Origin: Aegilops tauschii subsp. strangulata
Taxonomy: Eukaryota; Streptophyta; Magnoliopsida; Poales; Poaceae
Assembly: GCF_002575655.3 (NCBI RefSeq)
Contig: NC_053039.3
Coordinates: forward strand, 372,349,633 to 372,413,632
DNA: 64,000 bases
Direction: 5' to 3'
The notes beneath the pieces are model-generated. The model did no database searches and was not told where the DNA came from. It saw only the letters and a program-made list of their open reading frames with translations. Position 1 is the stretch's first letter. Each line of letters opens with the position of its first letter. The position numbers were made by a program, and so were the translations under genes. Below are positions 1 through 12,954 of this stretch, one piece after another.

Positions 1-2107
1 AAGATCAAGGACTGACTAGACATTGTAATTCATGTAAAAGAGATCCAATCATAGTCATACCCAATATAAATTAATAGTAATGGACGCAAATGACAGCGGT
101 GCTCTCCGTCTGGTGCTTATGATAAGAGGGTGATGACTCAACATAAAAGTAAATAGATAGGCCCTTCGCAGAGGGAAGCAGGGATTTGTAGAGGTGCCAG
201 AGCTCCATTTTAAAGCAGAGATAAATAATATTTCGAGCGGCATACTTTCATTGTCAACATTACAACCAAGAGATGGCGATATCTTCCATGCTACACACAT
301 TATAGGCGGTTCCCAAACAGAATGGTAAAGTTTATACTGCCCCTCCACCAACAAGCATCAATCCATGGCTTGCTCGAAACAACGAGTGCCTCCAACTAAC
401 AACAGTCCTAGGGGGAGTTTTGTTTGCAATTATTTTGATTTAGTTTGCATAAAGCATGGGACTGGGCATCCCTGTGACCAGCCATTTTCTCGTGAGTGAG
501 GAGCGGACTACACTCCTCTTGAGAATAACCCGCCTAACATGGAAGATAAGGACAACCCTAGTTGATACATGAGCTATTCGAGCATACAAAACATTATTTC
601 ATTTGAAGGTTTAGAGTTTGGCACATACAAATTTACTTGGAACGGCAGGTAGCTACCGCAGATAGGAAGGTATGGTGGACTCATATGGAATAACTTTGGG
701 GTTTAAGGGATTGGATGCACAAGCAGTATTCCCGCTTAGTACAAGTGAAGGCTAGCAAAAGACTGGGAAGCGACCAACTAGAGAGCGACAACAGTCATGA
801 ACATGCATTAAAATGAATAAACATTGAGTACAAGCATGAGTAGGATATAATCCACCATGAACATAAATATCGTGAAGGCTATGTTGATTTTGTTTCAACT
901 ACATGCGTGAACATGTGCCAAGTCGAGCCACTCGAATCATTCAAAGGAGGATACCACCCTATCATACAACATCACAACCATTTTAATAACATGTTGGCAC
1001 GCAAGGTAAACCATTATAACTCATAGCTAATCAAGCATGGCACGAGCAACTATAATCTCTAATTGTCATTGCAAACATGTTTATTCATAATAGGCTGAAT
1101 CAGGAACGATGAACTAATCATATTTACAAAAACAAGAGAGGTCGAGTTCATACCGGCTTCTCTCATCTCAATCAGTCCATCATATATCGTCATAACTTCC
1201 TTTCACTTGCACGACCGAACGATGTGAATAATAATAAGAGTGCACGTGCATTGGACTAAGCTGGAATCTGCAAGGATTGAATAAACAGGAGAAGACAAGG
1301 CAATATGGGCTCTTGGGTAAATAAACAATAATGCATATAAGAGCCACTTCAATAATTTCATTATGGTCTTCTCCTATCGACCCCCAAAGAAAAGAAAAGA
1401 AATAAAACTATTTACACGGGAAAGCTCCCAACAAGCAAAAGAAGAACGGGAAATATTTTTGGGTTTTCTTTTTAATTATTACTACTACAGCAAGAAAGGT
1501 AAACTAACTAAAAGCTACAACTATTTTTTTTTGGTTTTTCTTAAGGTTTATCAAATACACAAGAAGAAAGCAAGAAAAAGAAAGAATAAACTAGCATGGA
1601 TATTACAGTGAAAGAGTATGAGCACCGACAACTAGCAATGAGTGTGTGAACATGAATGTAATGTCGGTGAGAAATACGTACTCCCCCAAGCTTAGGCTTT
1701 TGACCTATGTTGGTTTATTGCCACGGATGGCCTGGCGGATATCCATAGTTGTAGTTGGGGTCGTACTGAGATGCAGCGGCTATTGCGTCGTGGGCTGCAG
1801 CTTGGAGGCGAGCTTCCCTCGTCCTCCTTTCGTACTCATTTGCATCCTCTCTGGTTATAAAATGTCTTCCCTTTGCGTGAAAGTCAAAGAGAGCAGGAGC
1901 AGGGAGGACAATATTGACAGCGTGACACCTGTCAAAGATTAGTCGGTACTGGAGAGGTGGTTCATTCCTCTCGACAATCTAATGGTGAACCATAGCATTA
2001 AAGTCTAGATAAGTAGGAGGCAATTCAATATCATCATCACGTATGGTTATACCAAGAAAATCAGCTAAGCGGGTTGAATAAATTCCACCAAAGAAATCTC
2101 CACTAAA
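1..2107. other. Retroelement 3' internal region, non-coding
   Basis: AT-rich sequence with no open frame that looks coding. It lies between the Athila-type ORF and the expected 3' LTR, which would be left of the window. The stretch CCCCCAAGCTTAGGCTTTTG near 1683 resembles untranslated sequence found in gypsy elements of this group. Confidence 0.5.
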
Positions 2108-2740
2108 TCAATTATGATGCAACCTACGCGCAACAATGGCTCCCAAATTACAAGATTTGTCTCCTAACACAGCACTCCTAAGAACACTGAGGTCAGGGAT
2201 ACACATGTGACATGCTTCATCCTTACCATTTATGCACCTACCTATGAAGAGAGCAAAATAATGTATAGTAGGAAAATGAATGCTCCCTATGGTAGATTGT
2301 GCTATATGTCTAGATTCCCGCACAGTTATACTAGCAAGAAAATCTCTAAATTCAGATTTGCGAGGTTCACTAGCACTACCCCATTGTGGAAGTTTGCAAG
2401 CAGTGGTAAAATCCTCTAAGTCCATCGTATAAGATTTTTCATAAAGATCAAACAGGACAGTTTGAGAATTGCGTGAAGATGAAAATTCAAACCTCCTCAC
2501 AAAGGAACTAGTGACATAGTGGTACTGGCGGCACTTTTCCTCCTCGAAGCTCACAAGATCAGCGTTACGCAAATATGCGTTAAATTCTTCCTTGATTCCC
2601 GCTCGATCCATAAAGTCCTCTGAAGGCCATTCACAAGGCCGCACTGGGGTGTCCCTTGGTGGTTCATCATCAGCATGACGCATTGCAAGCCTGGGTCCTT
2701 GCTTCCTTGAAGAACCACCTTGGTACATTTTCCTAAACAT
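2108..2740 (-). CDS. Athila-type ORF (retrotransposon ORF1-like protein), partial
   Basis: A 210-residue open frame starting MFRKMYQGGSSRKQGPRLAM. It resembles the plant retrotransposon ORF-1 (ATHILA) family, with motifs such as SFVRRFEFSSS and FTTACKLPQWG, the latter typical of the central region. Its position, 3' of the protease on the element's own strand, is where Athila-group elements carry an extra ORF in place of an envelope gene. The function is unknown. It ends at 2108 with RRLHHN, shorter than family proteins I would expect, so it is probably truncated. A short ORF at 3143-2847 upstream may belong to the same transcript. Confidence 0.6.
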   Translation of the reverse strand: MFRKMYQGGSSRKQGPRLAMRHADDEPPRDTPVRPCEWPSEDFMDRAGIKEEFNAYLRNADLVSFEEEKCRQYHYVTSSFVRRFEFSSSRNSQTVLFDLYEKSYTMDLEDFTTACKLPQWGSASEPRKSEFRDFLASITVRESRHIAQSTIGSIHFPTIHYFALFIGRCINGKDEACHMCIPDLSVLRSAVLGDKSCNLGAIVARRLHHN

Positions 2741-3533
2741 ATTTCTTCCTGTGAAAAAATTCTAAAAGTTTTAGTAACTTCAAATAAAAGTGAACCAAAC
2801 TCAACAAAATTGGTAGAACTACTCCCACAAGTGCCTAGAGCCTATATCATGCATTAGAACTACTTGGAACCATATAAATTTGACATGCAAGCTCAAGAAC
2901 ATGGTCACCTAGGCAGCACAAATTTGCAATGAATAAAGCACTAGAACAAAAACTAATTGGACCAATGGAAGAGTCACATACCAAGGAACAATCCCCCAAA
3001 GCAGTTTTGTGAGAGGTGCTTTGAACAAGGAGATCGAAAATCGCAGCAAAATGAGCTAGAGCTCGTGCTTGAGCTGGATGGTGATTTTTTTGGGAGGAAG
3101 AAGAAGTGTGTGGATGCAGGAATAAGTGGAGGGGAGCCACCATGGGTCCACGAGGCAGGGGGCGCGCCCTGTAGGGGTGGGCGTGCCCTGGACCCTCGTG
3201 GCCAGGTGCTTGCTCCCCCTGCTATGTTCTAAGTGCCAGATATTCTCAAATATTCCATAAAAATCATATTAAATTGGCAGGGAATTTGGAGAATTTTTAT
3301 TTTCACGGTATTTTTATATTGCACGGATAATTCAGAAAATAGACAGGAAAATACTATTTTTGCTTTATTTCAACTAAATAACAGAAGGTAAAAGGAGGGT
3401 ACAGAAGGTTGTGCCTTCTAGTTTCATCCATCTCATGCTCATCAAAAGGAATCCACTAACAAGGTTGATCAAGTCTTGTTAACAAACTCATTCCGAATAA
3501 CATGGAACCGGAGAAATTTCGAATAACACTATG

Positions 3534-6340
3534 TTACCTCAACGGGGATATGCACATCCCCAATAATAAGAATATCATATTTCTTCTTGACAGTAGGTAG
3601 AGGAAATTCAAAACCACCAAAAATAATTGATGGAATTTTCCAATAGAATTGATACTGTGGACTTGAGGTTGTTTCCTCGGAAAGTGTACCGTATGCTCAT
3701 TACCATTGACGTGAAAAGTGACGTTGCCTTTGTTGCAATCAATAACAGCCCCTGCAGTATTCAAAAAGGGTCTTCCAAGAATAATAGACATACTATCGTC
3801 CTTGGGAATATCAAGAATAACAAAGTCTGTTAAAATAGTAACATTTGCAACCACAACAGGCACATCCTCACAAATACCTACAGGTATAGCAGGTGATTTA
3901 TCGGCCATTTACAAAGATATTTCAGTGGGTGTCAACTTATTCAAATCAAGTCTACGATATAAAGAGAGAGTCATAACACTAACACCGGCTCCAAGATCAC
4001 ATAAAGCAGTTTTAACATAGTTTCTTTTAATGGAGCATGGTATAGTTGGTACTCCTGGATCTCCAAGTTTCTTTGGTATTCCACCCTTAAAAGTGTAATT
4101 AGAAAGCATGGTGGAAATTTTAGCTTCCGGTATCTTTCTTTTATTTGTAACAATTTCTTTCATATACTTAACATAAGGATTCATTTTGAGCATATCAGTT
4201 AATTGCATACGCAAGAAGATAGGTCAAATCATTTCAGCAAAGCGCTCAAAATCCTCATCATCCTTTTTCTTGGGTTGTTTAGAAGGAAAGGGCATGGGTT
4301 TCTGAACCCATGGTTCTCTTTCTTTACCGTGTTTCCTGGCATAAAAGTCTCTCTTATCATAATGTTGATTCTTTGATTGTGGGTTATCAAGATCAACAAC
4401 AGGTTCAATTTCTATATCATTATCATTACTAGGTTGGGCATCGTCATGAACATCGTCATTAATATTATCACTAGGTTCATGTTCATTACCAAACTGTGTT
4501 TCAGCATCAGAAATAGAAATATCATTTGGATTCTCAGGTGGTTCAGCAATAGGTTCACTAGAAGTATGCAAAGTCCTATCATTTTTCTTTTTCTTCTTTT
4601 TAGAAGGTCTAGGTGCATCTATATTATTTCTCTGAGAGTCCTCCTCAATTCTCTTATTGTGGCCTTCAGGATATAAAGGTTCCTGAGTCATTTTACCGGT
4701 TCTAGTAGCCACTCTAACAGCATAGTCATTATTCTTACTATTCAATTCATTGAGCAAATCATTCTGGGCTTTAAGTACTTGTTCTACTTGAGTGGTAACC
4801 ATAGAAGCATGTTTACTAATGAGCTTAAGTTCACCTTTAACTCTAGGCATATAACTACCCAAGTGTTCAAGCGTATCAGAATTATATTTCAATTGTCTAC
4901 CAATATATGCATTGAAGTTTTCTTGTTTAACAATAAAATTGTCAAACTCATCTAAGCATTGTCTAGCAGACTTATAACGAGGAATATCACCTTCATCAAA
5001 TCTATAGAGAGAATTTACCTTTACTACTTGTGTCGGATTATCAAGACCATGAGTTTCTTGAATAGGTAATGGATTAAGATCATATATTTCTTCAACAGGC
5101 GGTAAATTAAGACCATGTATTTCTTCAATAGGAGGTAAATTCTTAACATCTTCAGCTTTAATACCATTTTCTTTCATAGATTTCTTTGCCTCTTGCATAT
5201 CTTCAGGACTGAGAAATAGAACACCCCTCTTCTTCGGAGTTGGTTTAGGAATAGGCTCAGGAGTTGGCTCAGGCAGTGTCCAATTATTTTCATTTGTCAA
5301 CATATTATTCAATAGAATCTCAGCTTCATCCGGTGTTCTTTCCCTGAAAACAGAACCAGCACAACTATCCAGGTAATCTCTGGAAGCATCGGTTAGTCCA
5401 TTATAAAACATATCAAGTATTTAATTTTTCTTAAGAGGATGATCAGGCAAAGCAGTAAGTAATTGGAGAAGCCTCCCCCAAGCTTGTGGGAGACTCTCTT
5501 CTTCAGTTTGCACAAAGTTGTATATATCCCTTAAAGCAGCTTGTTTCTTATGAGCAGGGAAATATTTAGCAGAGAAGTAATAAATCATATCCTGGGGACT
5601 ACGCACACAACTAGGATCAAGAGAATTAAACCATATCTTGGCATCACCCTTCAATGAGAACGGAAATATTTTAAGGATATAAAAGTAGTGAGTTTACCTC
5701 CTACGCACACAACCGCAAGATCATTTAATTTAGTAAGATGTGCCACAACAGTTTCAGATTCATAGCCATAAAAAGGATCAGATTCAACCAAAGTAATTAT
5801 ATCAGGATCAACAGAGAATTCATAAACCTTATCAGTAACACAGATAGGTGAAGTAGCAAAAGCAGGGTCAGGTTTCATTCTAGCATTAAGAGATTGCTGC
5901 TTCCATTTAGTTAATAACTTCTTAAGATCATATCTATCATTGCAAGCTAAAATAGCTCTAGCAGCTTCTTCATCCATAACATAACCCTCAGGAACAACAG
6001 GTAATTCATATTTATTAGGAGAGCCTTCATCATCACGGTCATCAATATTATCAGTTTCAATAATTTCATTCTCTCTAGCCCTAGCAAGTTGTTCATCAAG
6101 AAATTCACCAAGTGGCACAGTAGTATCAAGCATAGAAGTAGTTTCATCATAAGTATCATGCATAGAAGAAGTGGCATCATGAATAATATGCGACATATCA
6201 GAATTAATAGCAGAAGCAGGTTTAGGTGTCGCAAGCTTACCCAAAACAGAAGGTGAATCAAGTGCAGAGCTAGATGGCAGTTCCTTACCTCCCCTCGTAG
6301 TTGAGGGATAATTTTTTTTCTCGTCTTTCAGGTGTCTCAT
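3534..6340 (-). pseudogene. gag-protease polyprotein, broken (gypsy)
   Basis: Structural gag followed by an aspartic protease. The N-terminal piece (6340-5651) and the rest (5654-3534) are in different frames, so there is a frameshift near 5650-5700. From 5654 onward one frame carries the conserved retrotransposon gag block (WFNSLDPSC, YFSAKYFPAHKKQAALRDIY), then a charged linker, then a retropepsin. The protease has the active-site-like motif ALCDLGAGVSVM and the flap/C-terminal motif IILGRPFLNTAGAVID. Three in-frame stops interrupt this single frame at 5421 (TAA), 4224 (TGA) and 3909 (TAA). Each is explained by one C-to-T change (CAA, CGA, CAA). Nothing of RT or integrase follows. Confidence 0.8.
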
Positions 6341-6390
6341 AGTGACCAGCAGATATAAATCCCAAGTGACTCAAAGAATAGAGCTATGCT

Positions 6391-6407
6391 CCCCGGCAAC
6401 GGCGCCA
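6391..6407 (-). promoter_or_regulatory. Primer binding site matching plant tRNA-Asp
   Basis: The plus strand reads CCCCGGCAACGGCGCCA. This is the 3' acceptor-side sequence of plant tRNA-Asp including a terminal CCA-like end, so the minus strand (TGGCGCCGTTGCCGGGG) is the complementary primer site. Its position 11 bases inside the LTR edge is right for priming minus-strand DNA synthesis. It fixes the element's orientation as minus. Confidence 0.85.
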
Positions 6408-6418
6408 CAAAATAGTCT

Positions 6419-7805
6419 TGATGACCCACAAGTATAGGGGATCGCAACAGTTTTCGAGGGTAGAGTATTTAACCCAAATTTATTGATTCGACACAAGGGG
6501 AGCCAAAGAATATTCTCAAGTATTCGAAGTTGAGTTGTCAATTCAACCACACCTGGATAACTTAATATCTGCAGCAACGTATTTAGTAGCAAAGTAGTAT
6601 GGAAGTAACGGTAACGGTAGCAAAAGTAATATTTTTGGGTTTTGTAGTGATTGTAACAGTAGCAACGGAAAAGTAAATAAGCGAAGAACAGTATGTGAAA
6701 AGCTCGTAGGCATTGGATCGGTTATGGAGAATTATGCTGGATGCGGTTCATCATGTAATAGTCATAACATAAGGTGACACAGAACTAGTTCCAATTCATC
6801 AATGTAATGTAGGCATGTATTCCAATTATAGTCATACGTGCTTATGGAAAAGAACTTGCATAACATCTTTTGTCCTACCCTCCCGTGGAAGCGGGGTCCT
6901 AGCAGAAACTAAGGGATATTAAGGCCTCCTTTTAATAGAGTACCGGACCAAAGCATTAACACATAGTGAATACATGAACTCCTGAAACTACGGTCATCAC
7001 CGGGAGTGGTCCCGATTATTGTCACTTCGAGGTTGCCGGATCATAACACATAGTAGGTGACAATAGACTTGCAAGATAGGATCAAGAACTCACATATATT
7101 CATGAAAACATAATAGGTTCAGATCTGAAATCATGGCACTCAGGCCCTAGTGACAAGCATTAAGCATAGCAAAGTCATAGCAACATCAATCTCAGAACAT
7201 AGTGGATACTAGGGATCAAACCCTAACAAAACTAACTCGATTACATGATAAATCTCATCCAACCCATCACCGTCCAGCAAGCCTACAATGGAATTACTCA
7301 CGCACGATGGTGAGCATCATGAAATTGGTGATGGAGGATGGTTGATGATGACGACGGCGACGGATTCCCCTCTGCGGAGCCCCGAACGGACTCCAGATCA
7401 GCCCTCCCGAGAGGTTTTAGGGCTTGGCGGCGGCTCCGTATCGTAAAACGTGATGAATCCCTCTCTCTGATTTTTTTCTCACCGAACACGAATATATGGA
7501 GTTGGAGTTGAGGTCGGTGGAGTAACAGGGGGCCCACGAGGCAGGGGGCGTGCCCCCCACCCTCGTGGATAGGTGGAGGCCCCCCTGACGTGGATTCTTC
7601 TTCCAGTATTTTTAATATTTTCCAAAAATAAGTTCGGTGGAGTTTCAGGTCATTCCGAGAACTTTTGTTTCTGCACATAAATAACACCATGGAAATTCTG
7701 CTGAAAACAGCGTCAGTCCGAGTTAGTTCCATTCAAATCATGCAAGTTAGACTCCAAAACAAGGGCAAAAGTGTTTGGAAAAGTAGATACGACGGAGAAA
7801 TATCA
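6419..7805 (-). repeat. LTR (5' LTR of the minus-strand Sabrina-like element)
   Basis: A 1387-bp long terminal repeat. The plus-strand left edge is TGATGACC at 6419, 11 bases from the primer site. The right edge is ATATCA at 7805, so both ends have the TG...CA form. Only one LTR lies in the window, so its length rests on these edges and on family resemblance and not on a pairwise LTR comparison. Confidence 0.75.
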
Positions 7806-8803
7806 ATGTGTTTTAAAAATGTACATCCCATTTCTCATTACTGATAGGCTATTTTCTCAGCCAGCCGAACAAAGCTCTCCTCGTCTTGAAAGATTTACAG
7901 CCCAACAGGCCTGACAAAGCGACTTACTTGGCAAATCACAAAAAAACTGGGCTGTGGCCGTGGACCCAGCTGAGGCCATGGACCCAGCTGTCAGCCTCTC
8001 CACGTACAGTACTCTTCCGATGGAAGTCGGTCGTTGACCACATTGACCACGCCGTGCCGAGAGCACCAAGGCGGTGGACGACATCGAGGCCTAGGAAGGG
8101 GACGACGCGGAGTCGGGGAAGACGCGGTAGTGGATGCCCACGCAGACAGGAGTACGAGGGTTCACTGGTTCGGCTGTGGTGTGAGGCTGCCGTCGCCGCA
8201 GAATAACCGGGGGTGTGGGTGAGTAGAGGGATGCCCTGGCCAGCGGTGGGAGTAGTAGGGGGCGGTGAGTCCTCCATGGCATCACAGTTGGCCACGGGAG
8301 GCAGGAGCACGCGGCACGACCGACGCTGGTTTGGGCGGCTGGAGCAAGAAGACCAGAGGTTGAAGAAGCACTACTGCTGTTGGATGAACATCATACGGTA
8401 ACTGGAGCTAGAATCATTCATATTGACTAAGTAAGAAGCCCTCCGTCCCCGTCAACTTGGTAGGCCCACAAGTCAGCCTCCCACTATGCTGGGTTCCAGC
8501 TCGCAGGGGGAGTATTCATTTTTTTGTGCGTAATAAGGTTGCACTTCCTTGCGTGCGAAGATAGATGGTGGGTCCGACCTGTCAGCGGGGGGCACGTTTT
8601 TTTCGCGAAATATAGAGGCCCTTCCGGTGGGTCCCAGATGTCAGGTAGAGGAATCAAAGACTTGAGAAGGCGTACATAACAAGCTAGTGTACCAGTAAAG
8701 AGACGTTGCTGAGTTTTAGAAAAAATAGAGACGTGCTCCTGTAGCTGGTTCGAATCCAAACCTATACTATGACTATATATGGTGCTATGCTACTCTGCAT
8801 GTA
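7806..8803 (+). promoter_or_regulatory. Upstream region of the GRF-type gene
   Basis: About 1 kb of moderately GC-rich sequence between the LTR edge and the GRF gene. Open frames in it overlap on both strands and match nothing I know. A TATA-like run (CTATATATGG) lies at 8773-8782, close to the ATG at 8804, so it may not be the functional one. No other element is identified. Confidence 0.3.
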
Positions 8804-9565
8804 ATGAAACTGACATATCCAACATTCGCTTCTCCTCTTCTCTACTTGCTCTGCCTAGCATCAGAAGCTCTGGCCGCAACAACCATGTCTGCTAGCTGCT
8901 CGTCAACCTGCTCTTCAGCAGGCAATAACCAAATATGCGCCAAGTCGCCACCTGTACCATCGCCCGTGGGTCTCATCACACCCCCGCCGGCACACGCACC
9001 GCAGCCGGTTGCTCATCGCAACCCGCTACCATTGGTGTGGTGCCACTGCTGCAAATCACGCAGAGTCATCCGTCGCGTCTCAACCACAATCCTCAACCCT
9101 TGCCGAGTCTTCTACAAATGCCCGAATCATGGGGTAATAATATGTTTAAGTGTTGTTCTGCTGCTTTCAGTTGCTGATTTTTTTAATAGTTTGGTTGATG
9201 ATCTTCCAATTTGATTCGTGCAGAAAAGGGAAGATTCGTGTGGTTTGTATTTCTAGGAAGTTGCTGATGTGGGGGAGTGCAACTACGCTGATTATTTGGT
9301 TAGCCGAGGAATCCCAATACCAGCAGGTTGGGGTGTTGGACAAGTAACTGAAGGAACGGCAGAAGAGGAAGATGCAGAGCAGAAGGTTAAAGATGCAGTT
9401 CCTCTGATCATGGCCAAGCAACAGCTGCTGAATGGCCTTGACAACAATGAGGAGATGAAAGAGCTTGTGAAGATAATGGGCAAAATCGATGTGCTCTGTA
9501 GGATGATTGTCTCTTTATTTGTAGTGTATGTAGCACTCGTGATGTATTCAGTGGCAATGACATGA
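8804..9565 (+). pseudogene. GRF-type zinc-finger membrane protein, one premature stop
   Basis: Two exons are predicted. Exon 1 is 8804-9133, with the junction GGG|GTAATA. Exon 2 is 9224-9565 after TTCGTGCAG, and phase is preserved. Exon 1 ends in a GRF zinc finger (VWCHCCKSRRVIRRVSTTIL, then FYKCPNHG), a small zinc-binding nucleic-acid module. Exon 2 gives KREDSCGLYF, stop, then EVADVGECNYADYLV, a charged helical stretch, and a C-terminal membrane segment (MIVSLFVVYVALVMYSVAM). The stop is TAG at 9254-9256, where the family usually has Trp (FWE), so TGG to TAG fits. The domain order (Ser/Pro-rich N-terminus, GRF finger, helix, C-terminal TM) is typical of the many small GRF proteins of grasses. 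Their function is not established. Confidence 0.7.
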
Positions 9566-10072
9566 GCACTTTGCTGAAACTAGTAATGAATGATACCTGT
9601 GTAGCAGGCTGGGCATAGTGTTGTGAAAATCTAATGATTTCTATTAACGGAAATCAGGGGGTATCCCTTTTTGCTCATAAATAAATAAATAGCAGAGGCC
9701 CTTTTGGTAATAAATAAATAAATTAGTAGAGGACCTGTCGGGTCAGCTTTGTTCTCATTCGAAGACGTCGAGCAAATTGCAGTCCAACAGCAAACTATGT
9801 CATCAGATTCAAGTTTCACAGCCAAATATGAGTACAGCTAAACAACAATGTCATCATGTTTTAGTCGTTATAGAATCACCAAACACAAATCAGCATTCAT
9901 AACAACTGATGTTCTCACAGGAAAATACTAAACAACATGTTCATCAGGTTTCAGTTGTCATAGCAAACACAATTTCACATAGTAGATAAAAAACGTCTTC
10001 TGACAGGCAAATACGACAAAAGCAATGTAATCATCATCCGCAGTAGCAGCGTCAACATCTTCGCCATGTGTA
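9566..10072. other. Intergenic, AT-rich, no gene seen
   Basis: Contains short AAATAAATAAATA runs (near 9680 and 9710) and the probable 3' untranslated part of the TNP2 gene on the minus strand. Two similar segments near 9840 and 9930 share AACAACATGTTCATCA-like words, a weak local duplication. Confidence 0.35.
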
Positions 10073-11934
10073 TCAGTCTGAATCGTAATTCCCCACGGTG
10101 TCATCTTCTTCTTCGTCCTCAACGTCCTCGAACGTTGGCTTCTTCTTGATCAACTCTTGTATGTCCACAGCATGACAGGCAATCTTTTCGCCGGCGTCAT
10201 TGACGTGATGGTTCTCAAAGATATTAGGAACATCTGTGTTATCTTGTACATCAGGAGCAGTGTAAGCATCATCTTGTTGTGCAACTTCATTAAACGAATT
10301 CCTCTGCTCAAACCTTTGCAATACTCTCCAGTCATCGCTACGTGCAAATGTGTCTTCCAAGAAAAATATCTGTGTTGCTTGATTTGCCAAAATAAAAGGC
10401 TCGTTGGTCTGGTACGCCGCCTTGACATTGATGGATTTGAACTAATCATCAGCTCTGGGATTTGCGATCCTGGAAAACAGGTTATATCAAAGACAGCACA
10501 ACAGAACCACACACCGATGATCCTCGAAACTGGAGATATACTGCAACTGAACAATGTCTGTTATGTTTGCATACATTTCAGTTGTCTCTTTGTCATACGT
10601 ATCCGTGCTCATGATGGCACTGTTTTGGGTCTTCCTGCCTTCATCTCGTGCAAGGGTGTTGTAGCTCACATCTCCAACAATGCAAGATTCATAATGTGTT
10701 ACCCGAGTATCAGGACCCATTGCTAGTGAGTAAAGGGCATCATCAACTGCCTGCCCATCCTCCCGCGTCTTCTTAAACTATGGTTAGAAAATAGACAAGC
10801 TGATCATCTTATGTACTCAATATATTAAAAAAACTGACAGTGCAATTCAAAAGCTTACATGGCTCTTGAACCATTTCGCAAATCCTGCCATAACCAGTTT
10901 CTTGGATTTTGCGGCAGTAACTCCTTTTTGTAGATGCTGCACAACATAGTGATCGCGTCAAACATCTAAATATATAAGAATGTGCTGCAAGTTTAGTAGA
11001 TTACGACGTATAAGCTGCAGTACTTAGCACTTACTTGATATAAGGTAGTATCTCAGGACAGTTATTCAACACATACCAAACCATTTTGTCCAAATCATTA
11101 GGTTTGTCCTCTTGTCGACTCTTCCCTGTAACTCGCACTGAATAATCGAAAACATTGAGCCCAGGATTGTCTTCATCGACGTCTTTGCTAAGCTGATCAA
11201 CTGTTTCAATGTATTTTGAGCAGAATGTCAACGCTTCTGTAGCAATGTAGGCCTCTGCAATGGAACCCTCGGGCCTAGCTCTGTTCCTAACATAGCCCTT
11301 GAAAGTGCCTAGCCGCCTTTCAATGGGGTACATCCAGCCAAACTGTACTGGACCTCTAAGTAGTGCCTCATCAGGTAGATGAACTGCCAAATGCACCATC
11401 ACATCAAAGAAGGCTGGAGGATATATCTTCTCAAGGTCACATAGGATAGTTGGTATCTTGTCTCTAAGACGCTCCAAAGCATCTATTCTGATATTTCTAC
11501 TGCAGAGTTCCCTGAAGAATTGTCCCAATTCTGCAACTGCTCTTTATAAGTCAGGGCGGCCCAATCCTCTAAGGATAATAGGTAAAACCCTTTGAAGTAG
11601 GACGTGGAAGTCATGAGTTTTCAACTCTTGTACCTTGTCTCCATCTGCACTGACTCTCCTTTCAGGGTTGGAAGCAAATCCATGTGGGAATCTCACACGT
11701 GACAGGACCTTGCAGAATTCTTTTCTTTTTACCTTGTCCAAGACGTACACAGCTGGTGCCATATCCCGTGGTTTACCTTCATCTTGCACCTGCAAATCCT
11801 GTCTGATACCCAGGTGTGTCAAATCAATCCTAGATTTTAAGGTATCTTTCGTCTTGCCTTCAATATTAAGAAGTGTGCCAATAATGCTGTCACATATATT
11901 TTTCTCGATGTGCATCACATCAAGATTATGCCGC

Positions 11935-12401
11935 TGTCGGTGTCAAAACCGGCGGATCTCGGGTAGGGGGTCCCGAACTGTGCGTCTAAGGCGGATGGTA
12001 ACAGGAGGCAGGGGACACAATGTTTACCCAGGTTCGGGCCCTCTCGATGGAGGTAATACCCTACATCCTGCTTGATTGATCTTGATGATATGAGTATTAC
12101 AAGAGTTGATCTACCACGAGATCGTAGAGGCTAAACCCTAGAAGCTAGCCTATGGTATTGTTGTTCTCCTACGGACTAAACCCTCCGGTTTATATAGACA
12201 CCGGAGGGGGCTAGGGTCACATAGAGTTGGTTACAAGGGAGGAGATCTACATATCCGTATTGCCAAGCTTTCCTTCCACGCCAAGGAGAGTCCCATCCGG
12301 ATACGGGACAAAGTCTTCAATCTTGTATCTACATAGTCCAACAGTCCGGCCAAAGGATATAGTCCGGCTGTCCGAGGATCCCCTAATCCAGGACTCCCTC
12401 A
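11935..12401 (+). repeat. LTR of the Fatima-like fragment
   Basis: 467 bp, starting TGTCGGTG and ending CCCTCA, so it has TG...CA ends. It includes CCGGTTTATATAGACACCGG near 12187-12206, a TATA-type promoter core in the expected position for LTR transcription on the plus strand. Confidence 0.7.
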
Positions 12402-12954
12402 GTAGCTCCCGAACCAGGCTTCAATGACGATGAGTCCGGCGCGCAGATTGTCTTCGGCATTGCAAGGCGAGTTCCTCCTCCGAATACTCCATAGAAGATT
12501 TTGAACACAAGGATAGTCTCCGGCTCTGCAAAACAAATTCCACATACCACCGTAGAGAGAATAGCATTTCCACAAATCTAATCTGCTGACGCATTTTGCA
12601 GCATCACATCACACCACGGCCCGGTCATTATTCGAACCATTTTTCACAACCAGCCACAACACGTGTTGCGAGGCGGTTTCCTTGGCACGTCTTATCGAAG
12701 CAGAGATCGTGTCCCCTTATCACGGGATTCTCATCAATACGGGTGTGGGTAACCCAACCGCGCCATCAATTACGACGCTTGGGGAATAAAAGGTTTTACC
12801 AGGCAAGTGGGAACGCGCAGAATCCCCGCTGCCTTTATAAGGGGATAAGGACCCCCTTTCGCACCCATGCTTTCTACTTCCCGATTCATTCCCTTCCGCT
12901 CAAGCTCTAGCGCCCAAGTGTTTGTCTTCTCTGCCCACAAAAGGTCTTCCGAAG

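Larger units (their letters stand above)
1..7805 (-). mobile_element. Non-autonomous Ty3/gypsy LTR retrotransposon, Sabrina-like (3' end outside window)
   Basis: Reading the minus strand, the order is LTR (7805 to 6419), tRNA-Asp primer site, gag, retropepsin-type protease, an untranslated stretch, an Athila-type ORF, and a long AT-rich 3' region that runs off the window start. No reverse transcriptase, RNase H or integrase motif is visible between the protease (ending near 3534) and the Athila-type ORF (starting 2740), so the copy could only move with enzymes from elsewhere. The LTR starts TGATGACCCACAAGTATAGG on the plus strand and ends GGAGAAATATCA, which I associate with the Sabrina family of wheat and barley. 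The name is from memory and not checked by alignment. Confidence 0.8.

Noticed and set aside
6391..6407. tRNA-Asp gene
   Set aside because: Only the 3' acceptor-side sequence is present, directly beside an LTR edge; it is a primer binding site.
8091..8310. Overlapping Pro/Ser/Arg-rich frames on both strands
   Set aside because: GC-rich flank; no single frame is favoured and no domain is visible.
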